The notes: a model not told the origin generated them from the sequence alone. A stretch of DNA of 64,000 nucleotides from Todiramphus chloris collaris (GCA_025345505.1 JANVCC010000011.1:10328184-10392183), one strand, 5' to 3'; positions 35,710-49,945 are shown, numbered from the stretch's first letter. Made by a program: numbers and translations.

Positions 35710-37692
35710 CGTGTGTCTCACAGCCCCTGCCCCTTTTACCTACAGGATAAAAGAATACAACCTCAAATGTTGGTTCTCAGGATAATTTTCTAGTGTTATG
35801 CATTATATAGGACAACAACCACTCTGATTATGACCCTGTTATGGTAGCCACTACCCAACATACTGTTAATTCCCCCCTCCAAACCTCAAAATACTGACAT
35901 CCTTCACACTCATATAGCTTTGACTGTGCTAAGCATTTTTTTATTATATTAAAAAAAAAAAAATAGAAATGAACACATAAAGAACATTTAGTCCTTCTCA
36001 TTTTCAATTTATGCCTCCTAACCAGGGACTGCAAAATAAAATTATGTCAGAGGACTTTGAGTTTGCTTCTTCATTGCTAATGTAATACATTTTTAGTTTC
36101 TTCATCTCTGAAGTCACTAAAGAAGCTGCTGACACTGCTGACAAAACCAGACGTCTCTTCTCACTTCTATTCTCAAGATACTTTCACTTTTTTCATAGTC
36201 TTGAATATGAGCTAGTTTAAAGATTGATATTTTTTAATGTAATGGCTTAGCTCTTAAAACACTGACATATTTATTTGAATGAAATAAAACAGAACAGTTT
36301 TACTTCTCTTTTTAATATATGAACATTCAAAGTATTGCTGTATGTTTTTATTCTCCAAGATTCAAATCTCACTCAGGCAGCTTCTTATATTTTCCATTTA
36401 TATATTTATATTTTTATTTATATAAACATCCGAATGTCTTCCCAAATTCTTCCCAGCTCTTGACAAAGAGTAGCCAGAAGTGAAGCCGGGCATGCACTAT
36501 ACTCCTCAAAATCACTTCAACATTTTATTCTACCTTGTGTATACGTGTTTGGTACACTTTTTTTATTTGTATCATCACAAGAGACTGCTAGCATGGTGAG
36601 CAACTCCATGGTGGAAGACATCACCAGGTTTGATAAAGGTGAAAGAAGAAGCATTGTCCTTGAAGCCCGTGAAATTGTAAATCCTACCACAGTTAATCTA
36701 AAAATGCACACCAAACATGTGGCAAGACACAAAGCCATGTGATTAAAGGAGATGATGTCAACCTTCCTGGATTTTATATCACAGACTTAATGTTGTTTAA
36801 ACCAAATATTAATAAGAGGCTGTCAGAAGGGTGAATTTGCTTTATTTAAAAGTAGACATACAGCTAAGGAAAGTTGAGGGAAATTACTGGCCTGTAGGGT
36901 TAGGCAGGAAGAGCATTAATCACACCCTCAGTAATGCATGGATGTCTGTGAAAGACATAAGAAATAATCAGTTTTTAGAAAGAAGAATCTCTCTGCCGGT
37001 GTGCAGATTAACCTTATAATCTTGTAATGAGTTCTAGAGATCTTTCGATTCATACGAACAATAACTTTCAAAGAATCTGTTAGAAATAATGAAGTTATGA
37101 TTAAGTGCAAATAAGGAAAGCACACCAAACCTCAGGCTGAGGTGGCTGGCCAGCCACTGGAATAATACCTTCTCACAGAAACATTTTTACATACTTAAAC
37201 TAACAGGAGATTGGAGTAATTGGTTGGAAATAAACTTTCATTGGAAAATATCATTTTGAGCCCAGGGGGTTTCACTCAGAAAGTTCATTTGGCATTCAAG
37301 CACTCCACTCCAGACAATTCCTGTCCAGGAGCAGGAGACCACATCTGCACCAGCTCCAAGCTAGCAGCCTTGTCAACTCATTAACTGGAGCTCTTTATCA
37401 CATGAATGCAGCTACCTGGCCCTCTGACTCAAGCAAGCCTGCCCAGACCTGCATGGCACAGCCTGCTCTTCCCCATCTGGCCACGCTGCCTCCACTCTGA
37501 GCTGCCTCCATCTCAGCTGGATCTGCCTTGAGAAAACAGATGATCCCTCACTGCTGAGTGTCTTCAAGGAGTCTCACACTGCCGTGTAGTACATATAGTA
37601 AGACACACCTTACTAGAGTTCATTTGGAGCATTTCCTCAAACAGGTATCTTACTGCTGCTTCAGTACCTGCCTCAATTCATCAATGCTGACC

Positions 37693-37712
37693 TTTTTTTT
37701 TTTTTTTTTTTT
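37693..37712 (+). repeat. T20 homopolymer
   Basis: A twenty-base T run in unique AT-rich DNA. I looked for a retroposed gene body on its right (minus-strand sense) and found none. Confidence 0.9.
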
Positions 37713-40010
37713 AAATTGGCATTCATTGTATTTATTTATTGATTTCTTTCAATACTGACATGGGATGTAATGATCCACTAATAGTTCATCAAGTGCTTGG
37801 AGTTCATTTAGCTTGTTACAAACCAAGCTAGGAGATATCCAAACTGTTTCACAAGAGCTCATAGCCAGAGACTTACAAGCTGTGGATCAATATGCAGGCC
37901 CAGTGTCTTCAAAACTCCTCAGCTCCATGTCAAATATCCAGGAGGAAGTTGTATTTTTTAAACCCACAAGCACAATCCACCTAGAACCCGCATGGCAGCT
38001 TTGGAGCACAGGTACTGAACCATCGCTAGATTGTCCCTGTTGCTCCCAATTGCCTGGTCCCTCTATGGGACCATATATCATGGGCAAAACAATGAAGTTT
38101 CAGTCCTCCTGAGGGATACTGAATGATCCTGCAATACAAATAAGTAATATTTACAGCAAACCCTCTGAAAGGGAAGACTCTGTTCATACCATCACATGTC
38201 TACATACGATCACACATTTATCCTATGTCCTTGTGCCTTGTTTTGTCATCAAATGCCATGTTTCCTGATGACAGTCTATAGCTGGGCTGTGCTAGCATTC
38301 CATTCCCATATATTGTGGCTAAGCCCACTGGAATCAGCTTATTCCACTTTTACCTGGAGTGTATTGGTGCAAGGCAATGAAGACATAACATCATAGCAAC
38401 AGATATCTCCTGTACTTCACAGAGTTATCATGTTTACATACTGATGCAGGTAATAAATACATTTAACTGTGACTAAAGAGGTGATAAGATTTTTCAGGGC
38501 AAAGCTGGAGATTATTAAAATGCTTTGACATTAATTATTTCATTTATTTTATGACCTTTTTTACTGGTTTGGAAAGTTGAATGTGATAAAATTAGCTTCA
38601 GAACACTACTGAAATGGAAAATCTATTACTTCTCCAAGGTTCCCTCTCTTCTTTGTCCAATAATTATTTGTTGAATTTTGCAGAAGTTAATAAGAAGTTT
38701 CAGGTTTGGGCTTCTTTTTTTCAGAAAGAAAGAAAAAAAGAAGTTTTGTTTTAGGAAATGAAAAATTTTACTCTAATTCCAAATTGACTTAGAAAGGAAA
38801 TTTCATACCTCCATTTCTTAATAATAAAAGCATATAAAACAATAGTAGCAACTCCTCTGTTAGTTGTTAATGGAAAAAAAATAATTAAAAAGGACCCAAG
38901 TATTACTATTTGATCTTTTTGTATAACTCCTACTTCAGGTATTTAGAACTGTATGTCTGTGACAGTTGCATTTTACCCTGTGTAGGGCAAAAATTCTCAC
39001 CTAGACCCAATTAAGAATTGCATCTGAGTGCAGAAGGAAGCATTCGCTCAACACAACATCCAGCCCCAGCATGTATGTGAACAGCCCAGGGAACACCAGC
39101 AGGTTAGCAGCAGACTCCAGAGTGCCAGAAGATATTGCTTTGCTATTGCTTGCTCCCACATGCTTAGAGATCAGTGTCACTTTTGAGAATTGGCATTAAC
39201 AAGACTTTGGCATCCAAATATTTCTATTTTCTTCCTCAAAATGATTCTGCACTCTGGTCTTGTACACACAAATATATGTTGTCACGCTGTGGAGTCACTT
39301 TCTGGAGTCCAGGGAACTCTAACCCTGGTTTAAGGAGGGAGAGAGGAGGAATGAACTCAGTTTTGTCATCCTCTGTCACACTGATTTTGTACTTTATTCT
39401 GCAAACACTTCAGCTGGGGCCAAAAAACCTGCTTGCACAGAGTAGTGCACTAATCAGGTTAAATAACATTGTCAGAGTCAGGTAATGCCACAGGTAAAAA
39501 TATCCATTTAATATTCAGAAACCAGAAAAGTACATACCAGAAAATAGGAAAAGACAGGACATGTTTGGCAAAACCTTGGATGAAGGTATGGGCCTTGGAG
39601 AACTCAAAAGGCTAGTGAAGACTGTTGGTCCTGTAAACTCCATAGTCAGCAGCTGTGCATCACATCCCTTCTTTCAGTGAGAGCACTGAGACAACCACCA
39701 AAACCTTCCAGAAAATCACTACGTGAGGAAGTGCCACTCTCCTTTGACTTAGAAATTATTCTTATGTTCCAGTCAGCCAGGGGCTCAGCAGATAATTGTT
39801 TTATAAAAAGAATTACAAGTATCAGAACTTCAGCAGCAATGAAATGTCCCTCAGCAAGCAAACAACTAACTCTTCCACCCACTCAGTACACCCCCACTTG
39901 TGACTTGCAATTAGCATTGCAAATGCCTTTCCCTTTTCAGAACTCCTGATTGTGCTGTTAAATAGCAGCAGAGAGTTAAAATGCCTGGAAATCTGCTTTA
40001 GCTTCAATTC

Positions 40011-40059
<49 letters not shown>

Positions 40060-40069
40060 NNNNNNNNNN

Positions 40070-40116
<47 letters not shown>

Positions 40117-40135
40117 ATCTATAAAAAAAAAAAAA
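40011..40135 (+). repeat. (TATC)n microsatellite with adjoining A tract, split by an assembly gap
   Basis: A perfect tetranucleotide CTAT/TATC array runs 40011-40059 and resumes 40070-40116, followed by a poly(A) stretch at about 40122-40135. The 10-N block inside it shows that the assembler could not size the array. The true length is therefore unknown, and the copy number in this sequence should not be trusted. The plus-strand frame across it (39952-40215) is an artefact of the repeat. Confidence 0.97.
40060..40069. other. assembly gap (10 Ns)
   Basis: Ten N characters inside the tetranucleotide array. A round-number gap in a simple repeat normally stands for an unresolved length. Confidence 0.99.
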
Positions 40136-42507
40136 CAAGCACTTTCAATTCTATACAGCTACCACCATTACACAACCTTCTAGTTATGGGCAATGTATAT
40201 TATGCATTATTATAGCCACTCACCTTTCAAACCCCTTATTTAACATGGTCTAAATATTCTTCCCAATATTTATAGGAAATGCTCCCTTTGCATATCCTCC
40301 CTGAGCACACTCTATATCAAAATTTCATGCCTAGTTAAAAGAACAGTATTTGGGTAGATCATCTTCTATGAGTCTCTTTGGTTTTCCCACTTAATAACTT
40401 GATTTATTTGAATATGTACATATAGATATATACAGATGTGTTGGTTATAAGCAGGCAGAAAAAGAGCAAGACATTAGATAAGTGGTTGTTCTTACATGTA
40501 GACATTGCTTAGAAGGCTGGACAGAAGACTGTATTATGACCATCAGGAGTTCAAAGAAATTGCAATGGTGGGTAGCAAACAAAACACTATATTGAGACCT
40601 GTATTCTTAGTATGTCTCATGTAACCCCTGTACAAACCCAGCAATTTATCACACACTGTAAGACTATCAGGAACATCTTAAACATAATCCCTTGTAAATT
40701 GCTGTGGCTCCATGAAAAGCTTCACAGCACAAGCTCTGTGTCCAGGAAAGGAGGAGCCAGAAAGATTGCAATTCAAACAGCTTCTGAAACAGGGGGATGA
40801 GCAGAGTATGGAAAATCAACACATCAAAAGGGCTTTGTCTATCCCAGTTACAGACAAGCTCGAACAAGGCTTCATTTGCATTTGCACAAACAGCAAAGTG
40901 CACTACAATAAGCTTCCCTAAATTGATTAGCCAGAAGAATAGGAAAGCAGGTCTTCCTACCAAGTGCTTTGAAGATTCATTTGCACACAGGGGCATGCTT
41001 ACATTGCACAGGTATCATAGTAATGAGGTGATCCAGAGCAGGGGCATCTGCTCCAGGAGACACCACCTTGGGTGAGCCCATTGAGCTAATCCTCGGTCGC
41101 ATCTACCAAGGCAGCCTTCCATGAAGTGTTCACTTACAGCTTGGGGAACACATAAGTATCTGACACAAGTTTACCATGCTTAATTTGATGCTTTCAGGGC
41201 AGCAGCTCCATCTCCGTAATCAAGAGCTCTTCTCTTTGCTTTCCTATTTTGATTTTAAGCTTGTCTAGCCACAGTATTTTGATAAATTTAGAGTACATCA
41301 GTGTTAGGAATGTAACACATTCAAGTAATGTTGCAGACCAGCCGTATGCAAACTGAGACAAGTCTGGCAACACATGGGGTCATGGTGAAGTGCTATAGGT
41401 ACAAAGGGAAAAGTTTCACAGGGATCAATTCAGCGCTTTCTAACACAGAGCTTCAAGCTGAGAGAATCTGCTGCTTTGAAAATGTCTCACATCATCACAT
41501 ATGTCCCTTCTAATAAAACCATCAGGTAGCCTTATGTTCCAGATATAAAGTTCTCAGATAGCTTGGTTATTGACTGAACAATGGCCAGTTCTTCATTAAA
41601 GCTCGTTTCTAGCTCTATCTCAGAAACTGAATGTTTGTTCATTTAAGTGAAAAGTGACCCTGAAACCACTGCTACTGAGGAATCTGACCTTACATGGGAA
41701 AGTGTGCTCAACTTATCAAACAGATTGCAATAATATATCTGAGAGGTGAAAGATAAAAGCCCAAGTACAGGAGGCTTGGAAATTATGTTCTCACAGGAAT
41801 ATATTGTTCCATCAGCACTGCCATTCATAGAAATGTAGCAGCTTTAGGGATGGCTTCTAAGATTCAGGGCAGTTTGGGGACCAGACAGAAATCTCCTGAA
41901 AATGAGAATATAAATTATTTCCTGTACTGGTCTGGACTGATCGATCATGGAAGATCCAGGCTAGAAGAGCATAGTCACCCAAGAATACTGTGATGAATAC
42001 AGCCAGACTGCATGAGAAGGAGAGCTTGAACTTGTGACTCTTGCATGCCAACAAACTTCCTTAACTAATTGGCTCTTCTGAGACCATTAGTTTCCTAACT
42101 GGTTAGCTATTCCTTCCTTCTTACATCCACAAAAGAAAGGGTAAATTTTCCTGTGATAGGAAATTCAGCCACAATGTTACATCCTAAGGAGAGTAGTTTC
42201 AAAGTACTTGTTTTCATCTTGAGGCTCTATGACACAGAGTCTATTTGCTTTAATCTCCATGAGTTCAGGAACTCAGTGACCTTTTCATATACATATATGA
42301 AAGTAAGATCATTCATGAGGCAGGCAGTCCCACACTCTTGCAGTTCTAATTTATAATTTTTAATTGGAACTACATTTGACTGCTCTAGTTCCAGCACCTC
42401 TAACTCAACTACATGACTCAGATTTCAGTCAAGGTAATTTCCAGCTAATGATAATTTGTATCACTCTGCTTTTACATTGATTTTTTTAGAAACTGCAAGG
42501 AAAGATT

Positions 42508-42565
42508 AAAAAAAAAAAAAAAAAAAAATCTGTTAGCTTTAAATTGTTTCTTTTTTTTTTTTTTT
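42508..42565. repeat. A21 and T15 runs in inverted arrangement (hairpin)
   Basis: A run of 21 A (42508-42528) is followed after 22 bases by a run of 15 T (42551-42565). The two can pair as a long A:T stem with a loop of roughly 22 bases. There is no gene nearby. The exact run lengths may be affected by sequencing. Confidence 0.85.
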
Positions 42566-45500
42566 AATAACTAGCTAGTTACACTAAGTCAAATGGATAT
42601 TAAACTGCCACTCTGTCATCCAAGAGCAGGCTGAATTAGATTTGCTTATTTGACAAAAAGCAGCCAAAATGAATTCATATTTTCTTAAATGCTGCATACA
42701 CACATTCTTAAAGCTCGAGCAGGCAGTTAGTAAATGGGCAGCATGCTATAAAACCTCAGCAGCATCTGAATGTGTACATCACAGAAAAGCAGTTACACAG
42801 ACAATAATACACTTGTACTGAAATCACCATTTCACTGTACAATTACATAGTTTATCCGAGGTGATTTTTAAACCAATTAGTAAATTAGATCAGGGTATTC
42901 TGAGTTTCTTTTTCGGCAATATGCAAAACATTAAAACCAATGAAATCATAAATCCAGGCATTCGTACTGAAGTGGCAATGGGATGAGTTGCAACATTTCA
43001 GGCATACTAAGGGGTATATAGACAAATCCCAGAGTAAGGGACTTTGACATAAAATGAATCCTTTTAATGCAGCTGTGTTTATTTTCACACAGAGTGTCCC
43101 TACATTTGTGCTTTAGTTCAGATCACGAACGTGCTTTTGAAGGCAGATCTCACATTTGCCACTTAGTATGCTTTGCTTCATATGATGACAAGGTCTGAGA
43201 AGATTCTTTTTAAATTAAATCAAACCAAAATATGAGATCGAGGAACACATGTACTGCCCTCCAGCTGCCACAACCATTTTGTCATTTGGACCAGAGGGGA
43301 GCTTGTTTGAAGTAAAGCTCGCCTGAAATGAGGAAAAAATGTCCACATCAGGTCCTAGGCACTAGCTGGACCTTTGCCTGTGGCACCAGACTTCTTGCAT
43401 ATGTAGGTATAGCCTCCAGAGACCTACAGTAAATACCAGTAATTCCTTTCCCCTCTTCACAAGGAAACAAAATTGCAACCACAATGAACAGTGGTTTTCC
43501 CAGGCAAGTGCTTTTGAGTATCTGTTGTATGAGATCATAAATTATACAACTACTACACCACAAGCAAAGAGGTTTAAATGATCTTTCCCACATAGCAATT
43601 AACCTAAAACTATCATACAAAACCACCAATGACATTTCAAATCAGTTTGGGGTATGTCTTTAGGAGAAAACTGCCTATGCACCAGCATATTCACTGGCTT
43701 ATGTGAAAACAGGTATCTCTCTTTTGTCTTTATTTCAGACCATAAGGTCACTGGCTTAGGGACCACATCATTGTGAGTGAGAAGAATGGAAATCCCCATC
43801 CTGTTTATGACTTGGATTTGCTACTGCTAATCAATTCAGCAACATCATCTCCCTCTCTATTTCATGAAAGCTAAGTGTGCTGGTCCATACATTTGGCAAT
43901 TAGGGATTTTGATCTCTAGTTAAGCTATGCACTGTTACTCAAGTGCCTTCCAAGGACATTCAGCCTTGGTAATACATAACCTTCTACAACACATAATGGC
44001 ATTACTTTGATGTCAGGTATCTAGAGTTGTTAAAGTATTTCTTATATCTTATATCAAACCATTAAAGTTGAACTGCCTATTTTAAGTCAAGTACAAGCTC
44101 TGCTTCTATGACCTTAGTCTTATCTATATCTTAGTTTCTTTGAGGATGATAAATAAAAGTAGTTACAGTTAGTCTTCAAGCAGCCAGGTACTGAATAGTG
44201 CTCCCAAGGACTGAGTTCAGGTGAATACCATACCTTAAATCAATACACCCTCAGAGTTTAGTTGTTAATACAGTCACAAAGAAGTGTCAGTAGTATGTAG
44301 CACATACTACTTGCATAATTATGTAACAGTGCATGTCTTGAGTAGCAAATGAAACTTGCATGAAATATGTCATCCATAACAGAGAAAAAACTCCTACCAA
44401 GACTTGCGGAAAAGGGTTTCCTGCCCTTACAGGAACTGAATTTGGAGCCCTAATCACAGACCAAAGCAGCCATTATCTGATTCTGTTTATCACGTACGCA
44501 GGTGAGAACTGCACCTGTCTCTGCCAAGGAACACCATAACTTCCAAAGTAGTGGGTGAAAGCTAGTGATATGCTTGGAGGGATTAGAATATCCATGAGCT
44601 GGATGCAAAAGTCTTTGATTCTGAATGGAAACAGAAGAGCCTGGAACTCTAGGGTCATCAGGCTTCTACCAGTCAGGACTTCGAGGACATGCTGCATAGA
44701 CCATATTTGAGTCCTTGCCAACACAGAGTAGATCCACCTTTATACCTTGCCAAGAGAAGGAGTTCCATATGGTCTCCCAGATTTGGTACAAGGATAAACT
44801 CAATCTTAGATTTCCTGTGTCACCATTGTCTACATTTTTATAAGGCTCTCTGACTGTGTTACTTAATTTTACATTTGACTTTCCTTTTATTTGTGTTATG
44901 CGATTCCTACTGGCATAGCAAGCTTTGAGAAGATGATGCTGAAGTGCTCTAACAAAGCCCACCACTGCAATACAATCTTCCAGTGTATCTGTAAAGCAAT
45001 AGGGTGCACTCTATTTTAATGCAAAAACTGTCTCAGGAGTTGATAATGAAATAATCTGTGTGGGAGAGATGTCTTCCACTGTCCAGCAACATTGGACTAA
45101 CTCTGGGAAGCTGTAGGAAAGTGAGAAGCCAATGGTTATGTCTGAATATTGAAGGTTCTACAAGAGTTCTTAAGAACAGCAAAGATGAGGCAGGACTTCT
45201 GCCTGTCTGTCATTCAACTTAAATCATAGCTGTTCCCTGACAACACAAGACCAATTTGCAATGCAGTGTACATTTGGTTTTTCTGCTTTCTCTTTATTTA
45301 GAGAATATAAATAGGGGTAGAAAAAAAGGCGAAATTTTCAGAAGAAATCTTGCTCCCAAGGCAGAGAACAAGCAAATGAAATAGAAAAGCCTTTTTTGAT
45401 AAAGGACAAGGTGATATTACAGAACCATGAACAGAGCAGCACTACGTATAACTAAACAAAGCCTGATGGGACAGTAAGGTGTAGAAACACATAGACACCA

Positions 45501-48500
45501 GAAACCTGCTTACACAGAAGCAGTGATGGCAAAGAACTTCACAGAGAACTTGGAACATAGCTAATACATTACTGCTTAAAGACAGGTAACAGAGATCACT
45601 CCAGACTGGGACAAATGACTGTACTGTACTTTCTGTTTTCTGATGGAAGATGCTGCTGGTGGTAAAGCAGGAGTTATTTCAAGTCTAGACATGTAGAAGA
45701 AGGAAGTGAAAAAAGTTGCTTGTGAGATGTAGGTGGTTTTGCTAAAGAACATTAGGACTGGTTGGGAGTCAGGCTGAAATAAGCAGCTGTGGGGCAGCTG
45801 AATAGCCATATTGGAGAATTGGTCATGCTAATCTGACAGAGAAGACTGCTCTACTGGGGAATAATTTATCTGTTTTGTAAGAGTGCAAAATATTCACAAG
45901 GCAACAGAAAGTCCCAAGATGTACATTATCTACAGCAAGTGTGGAAAGCTTAGCCTACTTTAGCACCATACTACAACGGAATGAGATATAATCTGTGTAA
46001 AGAAGCTCTATGGTGAATATTGACATCTTTTGAGGGATGCAGTGCCAAAACCACTAGAATTACTAGAAGAAGAATGAGAGGTTCATGGAAATACCTGTTA
46101 AACTTGCTAGCTCTTCTAAGTGGATAGAGTGTAAAGAGAGCCTGATTATACACAGAAAGACAGTAAGAGGCTCAAAGCCAACTTTCACTAGTAGGGGGGA
46201 AAATGGACATCTCAGCGGGTGTGCAGCAAAAAGGCAAGAGAAAATGTTCCTGCTGTGGTCAGGATTTAGGACTCATTCAGAGAGCACAAGAAGAAACTAA
46301 CAATATTAAGACCTGTGCAGCTGAACTCCAGAACTCCAACATTCAACACTTATTGCTATTCCAAAGCTCAAATTTTCTCAGCAGATGCTGCAAATCCTGC
46401 CAATTTTTGTAGTGGTTTTGTGAGGTGGGCAGATGTGCCCATTATAAAACCATCAACTTGTACACAGCATTTTGGTACGGCTTAGTTGCTATCAGCACGT
46501 GTATTCCCATGTTTCTATTCCCACTTATTTTCTTCTTTGTAGTGGATGAGACCCAGTGATTAAACTGGTACTCACAAAGACTGGAACTGAAGCACATCTC
46601 TCCAACCGGGGGCATCTGTGCCTGCTAAATCCTTCACTGTTTCTTTTTCGGTGGTTTCAGAGTTGCCTCAGGGCTTATTTCATAGCCAAGCGGCTCTTTA
46701 GTTCCCTTTGAGCAACCTCTTCTGCAGAGGAATTTCCTCTGTCCTACAGTTAAAAAGCTCCACAGGACAGTCTCGTTTAGTGTCTTTGTATGGTAAGCTC
46801 CAAGCGATCAAGAGGCACATGTATTTAAATGTGTACATCTATCTGGGACTATGGGAAGACTATATGTGTGCAAATAATACATGCTTACAGCACCAGTTCT
46901 CTGTCAGACAGCAGCAAGAGCAGACTGTGGGTTGATGCCAAGGAGCACAGAGGCAGTGGGACAGGATGGGGCAGTGACCTCCCCCCCAAAACTTCATGCC
47001 ACTGCAGCCAGTGATGGCAAGCAGAGTTTGGCCAGGGAGGGCAACCAGGGCCTCCTGCAGGCCTAGGGCGCAGGCAGCCAAACACCAGGGAAGGGAGGAA
47101 GAGGCTGCAGCAAAACCTGGTGGCCTTAGGGCCCTGGTGCACAAATGGTTTTCAAGACTTCTGGGCAAGAAGTCCATTGACTATATAGTTTACATATAAC
47201 TGAGTATAATGGGATCCAGCTGGTCATGACTCCTAGGCATTTTGACAGGATAAACATTAAAAAACAACCATGATGCACATTTAGGCTGCACGTGTATATT
47301 CAACAATTACTAGAGAATGGGTAACTCCAATATGGTCATATGTTAAAAGTGTGCTACCTAGCACCGCCAGGAAAGAACAACAAAGCTCAGAGAATGGTAT
47401 ATCCTTTGCAGCTTCCTCTTTGCTTAGCAGGTCTATTGTCCATGTCCTTAAATCTCACAGGTCCTTTCTTAAGCAACTGCAAAAATGGAAGGAAGGGAGC
47501 TTTTGAGACAGCAGCAACCCACCTTGAAGCAAAAGACAGTTTTAAATAGCTTCATGCATGTATTTTTCAATGTAATCAAACACAGAATAATTTAATATTC
47601 AGCTAAACTGATCAAGAAACTCCAGGAAACAAGACATCAAAAAGAAAAAAATAAGTGAAAAAGTCCCAGATTCTAATATGCTGATATCATTTTTGGTCTC
47701 TCTGTCTGATCTTGTGGGACATCTATCTGAGCAAATGCAGGGAAAGTCAAACTCCTTCTCTCTGCATTCAGCTGCCTTGACATCAGCCACAGATTGCCCG
47801 AAAGCCAAACACTTGCACAGCAAGTAGGGCTGCACATCAGTTTGCACATCAGAGCAGAGCATGCTGGTTTGCTTTGAAGCAAATGTGGTGACCCTGCCTC
47901 TTGGGCAGGGCTGCCTCATGTCCTGTCAGCCCTGACCATTCCTGAGGACACCTGCCTAGCCTCACTCTCCCCTGATGAAATTCATCCCTGTGTAGAATGC
48001 CACCACAAATCTTTTTCTTTCTTAGTTTCTCAAGCTGTGATTAGATGACTTATTCCACTTGCGCTGACCTTCTGCTTTTGAGTGAATTTTGCCTCTGTTG
48101 GTAGATAGGAAAGGTCTTTTTCATATGTAACAGGTTTTCATTAATCCTTTTTACCTCAGCGTCCTCTCAAAATTGCAGGCCCCAGCATATCTACGGTACG
48201 CACCTGGTGAGTCTTGGGATGTTTCAGTTACAAGAGTTGGCTGGTCAAAGAGGAGAAAGATACTGGCATTACAGCACAAATATAGGTGGCAGGTCAGGTC
48301 ACAGATGAATGAGGACAGCATCCTTCAGGCTAGATAGGGAAAGAAAGAACAGGGCACACAGGCACAGTGAAATTGAGGAGCAGATGAGGAATAAGTGATA
48401 GGAAGACAGGGAGAAAGAATGGATGATCCTGAAGGTCATAAACCCATCTATATTTCCTGAGGCTTAGCAGTATTCAGCCAGAAGCAGGAGCTCATTTTAT

Positions 48501-49065
48501 TCAAAAAGTCTCTATCTTGGCATTACAGAAATAGACTGATCTCTGATTGGCATTCCATTAATCAGCTTCATTGTCTCTATTATAAGAAAACTCATCTCTA
48601 TAGTTCTACCAAGGTATGACTACAGACACGAAGAATATGGTTCCATCAGAAAGTGATCAGGGATTACCGAAACAGCTGATTTTCCAGCAGCCAAAGGAGC
48701 TATTCCCATATTTAGCCATTCCACCTAGCTCTGTGCCCCGCTCCTCAGAAAACGGGACTCTGACACATCCTGACACAGCAAGATATATCACAAGAGCTGC
48801 TCGTTGGTGTCACAGCATTGCACATAATATGGGGTGCAGAGATGATATCAAACAGTTGCTTAGTTATCTTTGCTTGCTCAAAGTCTGCAAAAGAACAATG
48901 ATGAAGCTAATTAGGCAAATAATTGCAGGTGTCTGAACAAAGAAAAATTGTACAAAATGGAAAAGAATTACTTTGGATATTGTCATATCTTTTTCTTTCT
49001 TGTCTTGGTATTTCATATTGAGTTACACATTTGACATCAAGGGAGGGATTCAGTTTGATGGGAAG

Positions 49066-49105
49066 GCATTTACATTTAAGCATTCACATGTAAATGTCTA
49101 AATGC
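49066..49105. repeat. imperfect hairpin built of CATTTA/TAAATG words
   Basis: GCATTTA at 49066-49072 pairs with TAAATGC at 49099-49105. Inside it, CATTTACA-like and TGTAAATG words can pair in alternative registers. The structure is AT-rich and imperfect, and no function is assigned. Confidence 0.45.
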
Positions 49106-49924
49106 TATTTTTAGTTAGTGGATGCTAAGAAGCATCTTTAGGAAGAGCTCATTTGGCCATCTGCCTGGGATTCAGATGCCTAATGTTGTTTGGGTGCTGT
49201 AGAGCCCCCAGCCCAGCCCCTAACTCATACTTCAGGGAGTGCAGAATGCCTCCTGGCCCTCTCTGACACTGGCCAGCCCCGGGTAGATGTCTGGGGGACC
49301 TTTGGTCATTTCAGAGGGCCTTCAGAGCTATGTACAGGCAACTGATGACTGCCATTAATGGCCTTGCAGATGCCCTGGCCCTTAGGCTGGGTTGGCTATA
49401 CCTCCCTCATCAGGAAGGAGAGTTTAGACTCTCCTTGTGATTGCTCATACACAGACATTGAAGCTCAGGTGTTTCAATCCCACCCTTGGCAGAGGCCTGG
49501 TTATTAAAGATGGGGAATACAGGCAGTGTTTGTATTATATATAATTTTTTATCTCTAATATTTTACCAGCTTTCATATGTTAACAACCAATTTCTGATAC
49601 TGTTCCTCAGTCACACAGTTTTTAAATTATCTAATTCAATTTATTAAGTTAACATTTAATTTCTGCAGTTGCATTCTACCTCCCCCTTAGAGTTTTTGTT
49701 CAAAACAGCTATTGAATAAACTACATTTTAGAAACAAGAAACAGAAAAAGCAAATGTAGAAATTATTTTTACTATCTAAAATAACTTACCATATCTCTTT
49801 CCATCTTTCTATGCATATAAATAGTGCTATGGAAAGTAGATGGCCCCTATCAGCTGAAGTTCCAGGAAAGTAAATGAGGTCATTTACTGGATCTTTATCA
49901 AGTCCATGAACTTATTATTTGATT

Positions 49925-49945
49925 AAAAAAAAAAAAAAAAAAAAA
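49925..49945 (+). repeat. A21 homopolymer
   Basis: A run of 21 A residues followed by CAAAAACTG. I found no retroposed gene body on its left. Confidence 0.9.

Larger units (their letters stand above)
32886..40010. other. unique AT-rich DNA, no gene recognised
   Basis: No host exon recognised. It contains an A-rich (GAAAAAA)n tract (33551-33594), a G13 run (35697-35709), an A13 run (35951-35963) and a T20 run (37693-37712). A GC-richer, pyrimidine-biased patch lies at 37260-37560. A short frame at 36545-36742 (+) has ordinary-looking composition (MVEDITRFDKGERRSIVLEA) but no recognised domain. Other frames are short and overlap one another. Confidence 0.5.

Noticed and set aside
37693-37712. 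T20 run considered as the poly(A) tail of a retroposed gene on the minus strand
   Set aside because: No gene-like body lies beside it and no flanking duplication is visible; processed pseudogenes are rare in birds.
39952-40215. 87-codon frame with Leu-Ser-Ile-Tyr repeats
   Set aside because: It is a translation of the tetranucleotide array and runs across ten Ns.
49925-49945. A21 run considered as the tail of a retroposed gene
   Set aside because: The sequence to its left has no coding or SINE-like body.
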